DNA from: Foliimonas ilicis
GTDB lineage: Bacteria > Pseudomonadota > Alphaproteobacteria > Rhizobiales > Rhizobiaceae
Length of the DNA stretch: 64,000 nucleotides
Direction of reading: 5' to 3'
Assembly (NCBI RefSeq): GCF_039939195.1
Contig: NZ_JBDUUH010000001.1
Coordinates: 992,001 to 1,056,000 of the forward strand
Shown here: positions 24,360 to 33,594 of the stretch, piece after piece
Position numbering within the stretch: the first letter of the stretch is position 1
Layout of the letters: each line of letters starts with the position of its first letter
Translations under genes and position numbers: made by a program
Notes under the pieces: generated by a model
What the model saw: the letters and a program-made list of their open reading frames with translations, nothing else
What the model was told of the DNA's origin: nothing
Databases searched by the model: none

Positions 24360-25952
24360 TCAGGCGTTGAGCCAGCACTCGGCCAGCGCATAGCCGTCCA
24401 TCTGCTCGCCTATCGGGGTCTTGACGTAGCCGCCAACCTTGTCGGTTGCGACGGCGTCGATATGCTCGTTGAAGAAGGGCACTATCAGGCCGCCTTCGTC
24501 GCGCATCATCACTGCCATGTCGCGATAGATCGATTTGCGCTTCGCTTCATCGAGTTCCGAGCGCGCGGTAAGCAGCATCGCGTCGAATTCGGGACGCTTG
24601 AAGCGCGTGTCGTTCCAGTCGGCGTTTGAGGCGTAGCCGGTAGAATACATCTGGTCCTGCGTTGCCCGGCCGCCCCAATAGGAAAGCGCGAAGGGCTGCT
24701 TGTTCCAGACTTCCGACCAGTAGCCATCGCCGGGCTCGCGCTTGATCTCGATGGTGATACCAGCCTTGGCAGCGCTCTGCTGATAAAGCTGCGCGGCATC
24801 GACGGCACCAGGAAAGGCGACATCCGAGGTGCGCAGCAGGATAGACCCGCTGTGACCGGACTTCTTGTAGAATTCGGCGGCTTTTTCGGGATTGTAGACG
24901 CGCTGCTCGACATCTTCGGCGAACAATGGGTAGGCCCCATTGATCGGGGAATCATTACCCACCGAGCCGTAGCCGAACAGAACCGTTTGCAACAATTGCT
25001 CGCGATCCATGGCGAGTTTCAACGCCATGCGAAGATCATTGTTGTCGAAGGGGGCAGTGTCGCAGAACATGTTGAACGGGTAGAAACCCTTGCCCGCCGC
25101 GTTCTCGATGCTGACGCCCGGCACACGCTTTACCAGATCCACCACTTTCGGCTCGACGCGGTTGATCATATGCACCTGCCCGCCCTGCAGCGCGGAAAGG
25201 CGCGCAGTCGCGTCGTTGATGACGATTATCTCGACCTGATCGGCATGTCCGGCCTTGTCGCCGCGCCAGTAATTGGCGAAGCGCTCGCCGCCATGGCGCA
25301 CGCCCGGCTGATTGACGGACACTTTGTAAGGACCGGCGCTGATGCCGGCATTAGGGTCGTCCTTGCCGCCATTCGGCTGGATCGGCAAGTGGTAGTCGGC
25401 CATCAGATAGGGGAAGTCTGCATCCGGGTCCTTGAGGGTGAAGATGACTTCCTTGCCCTCGGCCTTGATGCCCGTGATGTTTCCGAGAATGCCATAGGCA
25501 CCCGATTTCGAATTCTCGTCGGCGTGGCGCTCGATGGTTGCAGCAACGTCTTCGGCGGTGACCGTCTTGCCATTGTGGAACTCGATGCCGTCACGCACTT
25601 TCAGCGTCCAGGTCTTGCCATCGCTGGATGGATTGATCTCCTCGGCGATGAGATATTCCAGATCGTTCGTCGGCGTCAGGCGAACAAGGAACTCACCCCA
25701 AAGCTTGCCGAAGTTGAACGTGACCTGGCTGAGATTGAGCGCCGGGTCGAGGCTGTTGGTTGATTCGCCACCCTGCAATCCAGCCTTCAAGAAGCCGCCG
25801 CGAACCGGCGTCTGTGCTTGTGCAGCACTAGCCAGCAAGCTGTTGGCGAAAGCGGCCGAGACGCCGAGTGCGGCGGCGCGACCGAGAAAATCGCGGCGGG
25901 ACAAGCGGCCTGCAAGGAGGCGGCCGCTCAGATAGTCGAGTTCTTTGGACAT
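24360..25952 (-). CDS. peptide-type ABC importer binding protein 1
   Basis: 530 residues, SBP_bac_5 (OppA/DppA) family. The N-terminus has a twin-arginine leader (SRRDFLGRAAALGVSAAFAN) with likely cleavage after AQA. Family landmarks include GLQGGESTNSLDPA and VRDGIEFHNGKTVTAEDVAATI. It is a close paralogue of the protein at 29449-31032, with long identical runs near the C-terminus. It lies downstream of the ATPase gene in an SBP2-permease-permease-ATPase-SBP1 operon. The ligand is not identifiable by reading; the neighbouring carnitine operon hints at a quaternary amine or its conjugate. Confidence 0.9.
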   Translation of the reverse strand: MSKELDYLSGRLLAGRLSRRDFLGRAAALGVSAAFANSLLASAAQAQTPVRGGFLKAGLQGGESTNSLDPALNLSQVTFNFGKLWGEFLVRLTPTNDLEYLIAEEINPSSDGKTWTLKVRDGIEFHNGKTVTAEDVAATIERHADENSKSGAYGILGNITGIKAEGKEVIFTLKDPDADFPYLMADYHLPIQPNGGKDDPNAGISAGPYKVSVNQPGVRHGGERFANYWRGDKAGHADQVEIIVINDATARLSALQGGQVHMINRVEPKVVDLVKRVPGVSIENAAGKGFYPFNMFCDTAPFDNNDLRMALKLAMDREQLLQTVLFGYGSVGNDSPINGAYPLFAEDVEQRVYNPEKAAEFYKKSGHSGSILLRTSDVAFPGAVDAAQLYQQSAAKAGITIEIKREPGDGYWSEVWNKQPFALSYWGGRATQDQMYSTGYASNADWNDTRFKRPEFDAMLLTARSELDEAKRKSIYRDMAVMMRDEGGLIVPFFNEHIDAVATDKVGGYVKTPIGEQMDGYALAECWLNA

Positions 25953-25984
25953 TCAATTTCCATTTTAGTTCTGTTTCACCAAGG

Positions 25985-27649
25985 TCAGTTTCCGGCACTT
26001 GCCATGCGCCGTCCACCGATTGCCTTCTCGAGCCACCCGATTTCCATCTCCGGAACGGAAGACAGGAGAAGATCGGTATAGTCGTCGAAAGGCGGTGAGA
26101 GAACCTGTGATTTCGGTCCGTAGCGCACAAGTTCGCCACGATACATGACCGCAATGGAATCCGCGATGGATCTGACCGTCGCAAGATCATGGGTGATGAA
26201 GAGATAGGCGACGTCCTCTTCCGCCTGCAGATCGAGCAGAAGGCGCAGAATGCCGTGCGCGACAAGCGGATCGAGCGCGCTCGTCACCTCGTCGCAAATG
26301 ATGAGGCTCGGTTTGGCGGCAAGTGCGCGCGCGATGCAGACGCGTTGTTTCTGGCCGCCCGAAAGTTCCGCCGGGTAGCGATCGATGAAGCCTTTGCCCA
26401 TCTCGATCTTTTCGAGAAGCTCGGCAACGCGCGCATCGCGCTCGCGGCCGCGCATTCCGAAATAGAACTCCAGCGGCCTGCCGATGATCGTGCCGACCGT
26501 TTGACGAGGGTTCATCGCGACATCGGCCATCTGGTAGATCATCTGCAATTCCCGCAGATCATCCTTCGTGCGTTCCGCAAGGCGCTTCGAAAGCGTGCGT
26601 CCCGCAAAGGTGACGCTGCCCTGCTCGGGCGGCAGAAGCCCGGTTATGGCGCGTGCTAGCGTCGATTTTCCGGAGCCGGATTCGCCGACCACCGCCAATG
26701 TCTGTCCCGCGAAAATATCGACGGAGACGTCCTTCAGAACCTTCACCTTGCCGCCGCCATAAGAGGCGGTGATGTTCTTGGCAGACAGGACAGGCTTTTC
26801 GCCGGGGGCTTTTTCCTGATGCTCGATCTCGTGCACGGAAACCAGCGCGTTGGTGTATTCCTGACGCGGATGCTTGATGATCTGCTGTGTGCCGCCCCAT
26901 TCGACCAGCTTGCCGTGGCGCAGAACCATGATTTCGTCGGACACCTGCGCAACGACCGCGAGATCGTGCGTGATGTAGAGCGCGGCGACGCCGGTATCGC
27001 GGATCGCATCCTTGATGGCAGCGAGCACGTCGATCTGCGTGGTTACGTCGAGAGCGGTTGTCGGCTCGTCGAAGACGATGATGTCCGGTTCCGAGCAGAG
27101 CGCCATGGCAGTCATAGCACGTTGCAACTGGCCGCCGGAAACCTGATGGGGGAACCGCTCGCCGAAGTTTTCAGGGTCCGGCAGTCCGAGTTTTTTGAAA
27201 AGCGCTATGGCGCGTTTTTCTGCTGCCGCGCGCTTTGACGTGCCATGCAAGAGCGATGCCTCGATCACCTGATCCATCAGCCGGTGAGCAGGATTGAAGG
27301 CTGCCGCTGCCGACTGTGCGACATAGCAGACTTCCTTTCCGCGCAATTTGCGAACGCCGCGCGGGCCGCCTTTCAGAATGTCGCGCCCATTGACGATGAT
27401 CTCGCCGCCGGTGATGCGCACGCCGCCACGGCCATAAGCCATGGAAGCAAGCCCGATGGTCGATTTTCCGGCGCCCGATTCACCGATCAGGCCCAACACC
27501 TTGCCGCGCTTCAATTGCAGCGAAACGTCGTGAACAAGCGTGATGTTTCGAGGCGCTTCGCCGGGCGGGTAGACCTTCGCTTCGATACGAAGGTTCTTGA
27601 TGTCGAGCACCATTTCGGGCTTCTCGACTGGCGTTTTTGCCTTAGCCAT
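25985..27649 (-). CDS. double ABC ATPase (DppD-DppF fused)
   Basis: 554 residues carrying two complete nucleotide-binding domains: Walker A GESGAGKST near residue 57 and GESGSGKST near 324, signature motifs VSGGQLQR and LSGGQKQR, Walker B IIVFDEP and LIICDE. Each half ends with an oligopeptide-transporter C-terminal segment. Peptide importers usually use two separate ATPases; here both are in one chain. Its ATG overlaps the permease stop by 8 bp. It powers import by the permeases at 27642 and 28482. Confidence 0.92.
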   Translation of the reverse strand: MAKAKTPVEKPEMVLDIKNLRIEAKVYPPGEAPRNITLVHDVSLQLKRGKVLGLIGESGAGKSTIGLASMAYGRGGVRITGGEIIVNGRDILKGGPRGVRKLRGKEVCYVAQSAAAAFNPAHRLMDQVIEASLLHGTSKRAAAEKRAIALFKKLGLPDPENFGERFPHQVSGGQLQRAMTAMALCSEPDIIVFDEPTTALDVTTQIDVLAAIKDAIRDTGVAALYITHDLAVVAQVSDEIMVLRHGKLVEWGGTQQIIKHPRQEYTNALVSVHEIEHQEKAPGEKPVLSAKNITASYGGGKVKVLKDVSVDIFAGQTLAVVGESGSGKSTLARAITGLLPPEQGSVTFAGRTLSKRLAERTKDDLRELQMIYQMADVAMNPRQTVGTIIGRPLEFYFGMRGRERDARVAELLEKIEMGKGFIDRYPAELSGGQKQRVCIARALAAKPSLIICDEVTSALDPLVAHGILRLLLDLQAEEDVAYLFITHDLATVRSIADSIAVMYRGELVRYGPKSQVLSPPFDDYTDLLLSSVPEMEIGWLEKAIGGRRMASAGN

Positions 27650-28472
27650 TGCCGCGTCCTCCTTTGAGGTCGGTGGTGCGGTTCAAAACCCAATCGGCGA
27701 CGAGATTGACCGAAATTGCCAATACCGCGATTGCGGCTGCCGGGATGAGTGCTGCCGGAATGCCGAACACGATGCCGTCCTTGTTTTCCTTCACCATGCC
27801 GCCCCAGTCAGCCGCCGGTGGCTGAACGCCGAGGCCGAGGAAGGACAGAGCCGAGAGGAACAGCACGGCGTAGATGAAGCGCAGGCCGAGCTCAGACACG
27901 AGCGGTGAGAGTGCATTCGGCAGGATTTCGCGGAAGATGATCCACATTCTGCCTTCGCCGCGCAGCTTTGCCGCCTCCACGAAGTCCATCACATTGATGT
28001 CGACGGCGACCGCGCGGGTGAGGCGATAGACGCGTGTGGAATCGAGGATGCCCATGACGAGGATCAGAGTGAGGATCGTCGAGGGCAGGACGGAAAGAAC
28101 GACGAGGCCGAAGATGAGCGTCGGGATCGACATCAACAGGTCGACGAAGCGCGACATGATCGTGTCGAACCAGCCGCCGACCACCGCGGCCGTCAGGCCG
28201 AGAATCGCACCGAGCGTGAACGACAGGGCGGTCGCTAGAACCGCGATGAAGATCGTGGTGCGTGCGCCGAAGATCATGCGCGAAAGCAGGTCGCGTCCAA
28301 GATTGTCGGTGCCAAGCAGGAACTGGCTGGACATCGGTTCCCAGACGGAGCCGACGATCTGTCCCATGCCGTAAGGCGCGATCAGCGGAGCGAAAATCGC
28401 CGTCAGCAGGAACAGGCTTGTGAGTATGAGGCCGATCAAGGCCCCGATCGGGATGGTTTTCAAATCAAGCAT
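27642..28472 (-). CDS. ABC importer permease, DppC-like
   Basis: 276 residues, about six membrane helices. The BPD_transp_1 EAA loop is present as EAAKLRGEGRMWIIFREILPNALSPL, and LLGTDNLGRDLLSRMIFG (about residues 52-69) is the OppC/DppC N-terminal signature. It pairs with the DppB-like protein encoded 9 bp upstream. Together they form the inner-membrane pore of the importer. Confidence 0.92.
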   Translation of the reverse strand: MLDLKTIPIGALIGLILTSLFLLTAIFAPLIAPYGMGQIVGSVWEPMSSQFLLGTDNLGRDLLSRMIFGARTTIFIAVLATALSFTLGAILGLTAAVVGGWFDTIMSRFVDLLMSIPTLIFGLVVLSVLPSTILTLILVMGILDSTRVYRLTRAVAVDINVMDFVEAAKLRGEGRMWIIFREILPNALSPLVSELGLRFIYAVLFLSALSFLGLGVQPPAADWGGMVKENKDGIVFGIPAALIPAAAIAVLAISVNLVADWVLNRTTDLKGGRGNG

Positions 28473-28481
28473 GCCGCGCCC

Positions 28482-29438
28482 TCACTTCGGATGCCTGAGT
28501 CGCGGATTGGCGACGATTGCAACGATGTCTGCGATGATGTTCAGGCTGATATAAACGGCCGCGAAAATCAGGCCGACTGCCTGCACAACGGGTACATCTC
28601 GTTTGGCAACGTGGTCCACCAGATATTGTCCCATGCCCGGATAGACGAAGATCACCTCGACCACGACCACACCGACGATCAAAAAGGCGAGGTTGAGCAT
28701 GATGACGTTGACGATGGGTGCAATCGCGTTCGGGAAGGCGTGCTTGCGGATCACATCGAGCGCGCGAAGGCCTTTCAGTTCCGCAGTCTCGACATAGGCC
28801 GACTGCATGACATTGAGGATCGCGGCGCGTGTCATGCGCATCATATGTGCGAGAACGACGAGCGTGAGCGCCGTTGCCGGAAGTGCAATCGCCTTCATGC
28901 GTTCGAGAAACGGCATGCCCTCGTAAACGGTCGAAATTCCCGGAAACCATTGCAGCTTCACGGCGAAGAAGAAGACCAGAAGATAGCCGATGAAGAATTC
29001 AGGCAAAGACGTGGAAGCAAGCGCCAGGCCGGAGATGGTCTTGTCGACGACGCCATTGCGATAGCGCACGGCGATCAGGCCAAGAATGACTGCCAGCGGC
29101 ACCGAGACGACTGCCGCCCAGAATGCTAGAAACAGCGTGTTCCACAGGCGTCCGCCTATCGATGTCGCAATGTCTTGCCGGCTGGACAGAGCGGTGCCGA
29201 GATCACCCGTCAAAATACCGCCAAGCCATTTGAAATAGCGCACGATGGCGGGGTCGTTCAGGCCGAGTTCTTCGCGCAGATTTGCAAGCGCCTGCGGTGT
29301 GGCCGATTGACCGAGGATGGATTGTGCGACATCGCCGGGAAGGATTTGAGTGCCGGCGAAGATCAGGACCGAAACGGCCAGAAGTAAGAGTATGCCCAGC
29401 GCGATGCGCTGGGCTACCAGTTTCAGGATTGGGGACAT
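28482..29438 (-). CDS. ABC importer permease, DppB-like
   Basis: 318 residues, about six membrane helices. The N-terminal LVAQRIALGILLLLAVSVLIF and the periplasmic loop LPGDVAQSILGQSATPQ are characteristic of DppB/OppB, and the EAA loop reads ETAELKGLRALDVIRKHAFPNA. It starts 10 bp after the SBP2 stop and precedes the DppC gene by 9 bp, in one transcription unit. Confidence 0.92.
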   Translation of the reverse strand: MSPILKLVAQRIALGILLLLAVSVLIFAGTQILPGDVAQSILGQSATPQALANLREELGLNDPAIVRYFKWLGGILTGDLGTALSSRQDIATSIGGRLWNTLFLAFWAAVVSVPLAVILGLIAVRYRNGVVDKTISGLALASTSLPEFFIGYLLVFFFAVKLQWFPGISTVYEGMPFLERMKAIALPATALTLVVLAHMMRMTRAAILNVMQSAYVETAELKGLRALDVIRKHAFPNAIAPIVNVIMLNLAFLIVGVVVVEVIFVYPGMGQYLVDHVAKRDVPVVQAVGLIFAAVYISLNIIADIVAIVANPRLRHPK

Positions 29439-29448
29439 ATCGCCGGGC

Positions 29449-31032
29449 TCAGGCCTGAACCCAGCATTTGGACAGCGCGTAGCCGCCCATCATTTCCTGG
29501 TTGCCGTCAGGCACCCAGCCGCCGACTTTCGGGCCGGTCGCGTCGATGAAATCGTTGAACATCGGTGTGATGACGCCGCCTTCGTCGCGCACCATTTCGC
29601 CCATCGATTTGTAGATGGCGGTGCGCTTTTCCTGGTCGAGTTCTGAGCGGGCCTGCACCAGCAACTTGTCGAAATCCTCGCGCTGGAAGCGAGTGTCGTT
29701 CCAGTCGGCCTTCGAATAATAGGCGGTCTGGTACATCTGATCCTGCGTCGGACGCCCGCCCCAATAGGATGAGGAGAAGGGCTGCTTGTTCCAGACTTCG
29801 GACCAGTAGCCATCGCCCGGTTCGCGCTTGACCTCGATGGTGATGCCAGCCTTGGCAGCGCTCTGCTGGTAAAGCTGTGCGGCATCGACAGCGCCGGGGA
29901 AGGCAACATCCGACGTGCGTAGCAGAACCGTGCCCGAATGGCCGGATTTTTTGTAATGGAACGCGGCCTTTTCCGGATCGAACGGGCGCTGCTCGATTTC
30001 GGTGAACAGCGGGTAGGCCTTGTTGATCGGCGTATCATTGCCGACCGAACCGAAGCCCATCAGGATTTTCTGCAGCATCTCTTCACGGTCGAGCGCGAAT
30101 TTCAGTGCGAGGCGCAAATCGTTGTTGTCGAAAGGCGCGGTGTTGCAATGTGCGATGAAGACGTAGTGTCCCTTGCCCGCGACGTTCTGGATGGTGACGC
30201 CCGGAACACGCTTGATGAGTTCGACGATCTTCGGCTCGACGCGGTTGACCATATCGACCTGACCACCCTGAAGCGCGGAGGTGCGGGCCGTTGCGTCGTT
30301 GATGACGATAATTTCGATCGAATCCGCAAATCCGCGATCGTCACGCCAGTAATTGGCGAATTTCTCGCCGACATGACGCACGCCGGGCTCGTTCACGGCG
30401 ACCTTGTAGGGGCCAGTGCCGATGCCTGCGGTCGGGTCGTCCTTGCCGCCATTCGGCTGGATCATCAAATGGTAGTCGTCGAGCAGATAGGGAAGGTCGG
30501 CATTGGCCTCTTTCAAGTTGAAGACGACGCTGTCGCCGTCGACCTTGATCGTGTCGATGCCACCCATGATGCCGAGCGCGCCGGATTTTGAGGATTCGTC
30601 GGAATGGCGTTCCATCGTCGCCAGAACGTCATCCGGCGTCATTTCCTTACCATTGTGGAATTCGACGCCTTTGCGGATCTTGAAAGTCCAGACCTTGGCA
30701 TCGTCGGACGCGCCCCACTCTTCGGCGAGAGCCGGCATCACTTCGCCTTCCGGCGACATCTGGACGAGCTGCTCGCCCCATTGGCGACCGAATTTGTAAG
30801 GAACCTGGCTCTGCCATGAGGCAGGGTCGAGGCTGTTGGTGGATTCACCACCCTGCATGCCTGCCTTCAGCGTGCCGCCCTTTTGCGGACCCTGCGCCAA
30901 GGCGGCGCTCGAAAGGAGAGAATTTGCGAAGGTGGCCGAGACGCCAATGGCGGCTGCGCGACCAAGAAAATCCCGGCGGTTCATCTTACCGAGTACAACG
31001 CGGTGGCTAAGAAAATCGAGTTCATCTGACAT
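29449..31032 (-). CDS. peptide-type ABC importer binding protein 2
   Basis: 527 residues, SBP_bac_5 family, first gene of the importer operon. Twin-arginine leader NRRDFLGRAAAIGVSATFAN with cleavage likely after ALA. It matches binding protein 1 (24360-25952) across its length; for example both contain VAFPGAVDAAQLYQQSAAKA. Divergence is concentrated in the N-domain pocket region and the last 30 residues. Two near-duplicate receptors around one permease-ATPase set suggest two related ligands or affinities. Confidence 0.9.
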   Translation of the reverse strand: MSDELDFLSHRVVLGKMNRRDFLGRAAAIGVSATFANSLLSSAALAQGPQKGGTLKAGMQGGESTNSLDPASWQSQVPYKFGRQWGEQLVQMSPEGEVMPALAEEWGASDDAKVWTFKIRKGVEFHNGKEMTPDDVLATMERHSDESSKSGALGIMGGIDTIKVDGDSVVFNLKEANADLPYLLDDYHLMIQPNGGKDDPTAGIGTGPYKVAVNEPGVRHVGEKFANYWRDDRGFADSIEIIVINDATARTSALQGGQVDMVNRVEPKIVELIKRVPGVTIQNVAGKGHYVFIAHCNTAPFDNNDLRLALKFALDREEMLQKILMGFGSVGNDTPINKAYPLFTEIEQRPFDPEKAAFHYKKSGHSGTVLLRTSDVAFPGAVDAAQLYQQSAAKAGITIEVKREPGDGYWSEVWNKQPFSSSYWGGRPTQDQMYQTAYYSKADWNDTRFQREDFDKLLVQARSELDQEKRTAIYKSMGEMVRDEGGVITPMFNDFIDATGPKVGGWVPDGNQEMMGGYALSKCWVQA

Positions 31033-31460
31033 GAAATTTGCTCCTGCCTCTGTTGGTCATGGCCAAGACCATGCTTGTTGTTTCTTGTTGGGAGAATATT
31101 GACGCCAACGAGGATCGTGGCGCAAGGCCGATTGCGACATGACATGGCGTAAATGAATGTCGCTTTTAAGCCAACCCCTCGAAACCCGATTTTTAAAATA
31201 GGGCAAAAACTTTCCGTTGGAATGCGTTTGAGAGATTAAAACGCGGAGTTTTTCAAAAGGGCGACATTCTGTGAGAAGATATTTGCAAAAAATGGAGTGA
31301 TTTTTACCCGGCTTGCTTCTGCTGAAACCATTCCATTCGCGACATTACGATTTTAGCCGGTGGTCGATAGTTGTGCAGCCGCAGCGTGCGCGCGCAGTTG
31401 CGCACACGTTTAAAGCCGGGCTTTTGTGGCGAAGGAGGTCGGCTCTTTAAGCCTGACTCA
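31033..31460. other. 428-bp region without a gene
   Basis: Upstream region of the ABC-importer operon. It holds an AT-richer stretch (31180-31300, e.g. GATTTTTAAAATAGGGC) that probably contains the operon's promoter, and a GC-rich GTGCGC/GCGCAC inverted segment near 31390-31410 beyond the deaminase stop. I see no convincing gene or RNA. Confidence 0.5.
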
Positions 31461-32050
<590 letters not shown>

Positions 32051-32054
<4 letters not shown>

Positions 32055-32560
32055 ATGCCGAACCCTTCGGGAAGGCGGATTTCATATGGCGTCTCGAAGA
32101 AAAATTCCTCGAGATTGACGCCGTCACCGGCGCGGTCGACCACGAGGAAATCCTGCGGTTCGCCGATCGGCGTCAGCACGCCATGCCATAGATTGCGCTT
32201 GTAATTCACGCCCTGTCCCGGTGCCGTGAGGAAAGCTTTCGGTGTGCCGGGGCGGCCATTTTGATCGGGGCAGACCACGACGAGAAACGGCCTTGGCGAC
32301 AAGGGCACGAATGCCTGGCTGCCGAACGGGTGGCGCTCGACCATGGTGAGCTTCAGCGGGAAATCGTAAGGCGTGGCCTTGAACAGATTGAGCACGACGC
32401 GGGAGTTGTCGCCTGTCGCCTCGGCTGTCGCCAGCGCGTGATGGCGCACGCATTTGCCGCCGTTGATTTCGAAATGCTCGCTGCCATCAGTATCGATGAC
32501 ATCGCCGAAGGGTGCGAAGGCTGCGCGGGTGAGGGGCTGTGGGGTAATTATTTTGTTCAT
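32051..32560 (-). CDS. allA: ureidoglycolate lyase
   Basis: 169 residues from ATG 32560; a longer frame upstream is translation of the palindromic repeat. The sequence opens ITPQPLTRAAFAPFGDVID and contains VERHPFGSQAFVPL, LTAPGQGVNYKRNLWHGVL, and FLVVDRAGDGVNLEE, all typical of the AllA cupin-like fold. It splits ureidoglycolate to glyoxylate and urea. ATGA overlap with the downstream deaminase. Lies between allE and the deaminase in the minus-strand ureide operon. Confidence 0.92.
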
Positions 32561-32595
32561 AGGGTAAGAGCCTTTGTGTGGCAGTGCCTTACGTT

Positions 32596-32724
32596 GCCCC
32601 CCTCTGTCCTGCCGGACATCTCCCCCACAGGTGGGGAGATCAGCAGTTGTTGTTTTGGGAGCCAACATTGAGACAGCCAATCTCCCCCCTTGTGGGGGAG
32701 ATGTCCGGCAGGACAGAGGGGGGC
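32596..32724. repeat. palindromic repeat element, type 1, copy A
   Basis: Two 45-nt arms, 32596-32640 and 32680-32724, are nearly perfect inverted copies. They open with GCCCCCCTCTGTCCTGCCGG and each contains the small palindrome CCCCCACAGGTGGGG or its variant. A 39-nt unrelated core lies between them. Copies B and C are at 37093 and 51267. Here it sits between allE and allA, in the same transcription unit. Confidence 0.93.
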
Positions 32725-32753
32725 GTGAAGGAGCAAATTCATCAAATATCTTC

Positions 32754-33584
32754 CTAAACGCGTCCGCCCAATTTCATATGCCGGTTCACATCCTTGTAAA
32801 GCAGATACCGGAAATTTCCCGGTCCGCCCGCATAACAGGCCTGCGGACAGAAGGCACGGAGCCACATGTAGTCGCCGGCCTCGACTTCCACCCAATCCTG
32901 ATTGAGCCGGTAGACCGCTTTGCCCTCGAGCACATAAAGCCCGTGCTCCATCACATGGGTTTCGGCAAAGGGGATGACAGCGCCCGGCTCCAGCGTGACG
33001 ATCGTCACATGCATGTCGTGGCGAATATCGGCTGGATCGACGAAGCGCGTCGTGGCCCATTTGCCATCCGTGTGGGCCATGGGTGAGGGCGCGATATCGG
33101 CTTCGTCTGCAAAGAAAGCTTCAGGCGCTTCGATGCCGTCGACGAATTCATAGGCTTTGCGAATCCAATGAAAGCGCGCATGCGAACCCGCTTCGTTGCG
33201 CAGGCTCCATTTTGCGCCGGGCGGAATGAAGGCAAAGCCGCCGGGCTTCATCGTCTGCTTTTTGCCGTTCAGCGTGACGCTGATCTCGCCTTCAACCACA
33301 AAGAGAACGCCTTCGGCATTCGGGTCGAGTTCGGGCCGGTCGCTGCCACCGCCGGGCGCCACTTCCATGATGTATTGCGAGAAGGTCTCGGCAAAGCCCG
33401 ACAGAGGGCGCGACAGGACCCAGACGCGCGTGCCTTCCCAGAAAGGCAGAAAGCTGGTCACGATGTCCTGCATCACGCCTTTCGGAATGACCGCATAGGC
33501 ATTGGTGAAGACCGCACGATCGGTCAGAAGCTGCGTCTGCTGCGGCAGACCGCCATGGGGTGCGTAGTAGGTCCGGCCTGTCAT
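32754..33584 (-). CDS. allE: (S)-ureidoglycine aminohydrolase
   Basis: 276 residues, bicupin. It opens TYYAPHGGLPQQTQLLTDRA, and the second cupin has the metal-binding set in EPGAVIPFAETHVMEHGLYVLEG (Glu, His, His, Gln-type ligands). It converts ureidoglycine to ureidoglycolate with release of ammonia in the manganese-dependent allantoate route. It lies 10 bp after the puuE-uraD fusion and upstream of allA. Allantoate amidohydrolase (allC), which makes its substrate, is not in this window. Confidence 0.92.
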   Translation of the reverse strand: MTGRTYYAPHGGLPQQTQLLTDRAVFTNAYAVIPKGVMQDIVTSFLPFWEGTRVWVLSRPLSGFAETFSQYIMEVAPGGGSDRPELDPNAEGVLFVVEGEISVTLNGKKQTMKPGGFAFIPPGAKWSLRNEAGSHARFHWIRKAYEFVDGIEAPEAFFADEADIAPSPMAHTDGKWATTRFVDPADIRHDMHVTIVTLEPGAVIPFAETHVMEHGLYVLEGKAVYRLNQDWVEVEAGDYMWLRAFCPQACYAGGPGNFRYLLYKDVNRHMKLGGRV

Positions 33585-33594
33585 CGTCTTCCCA

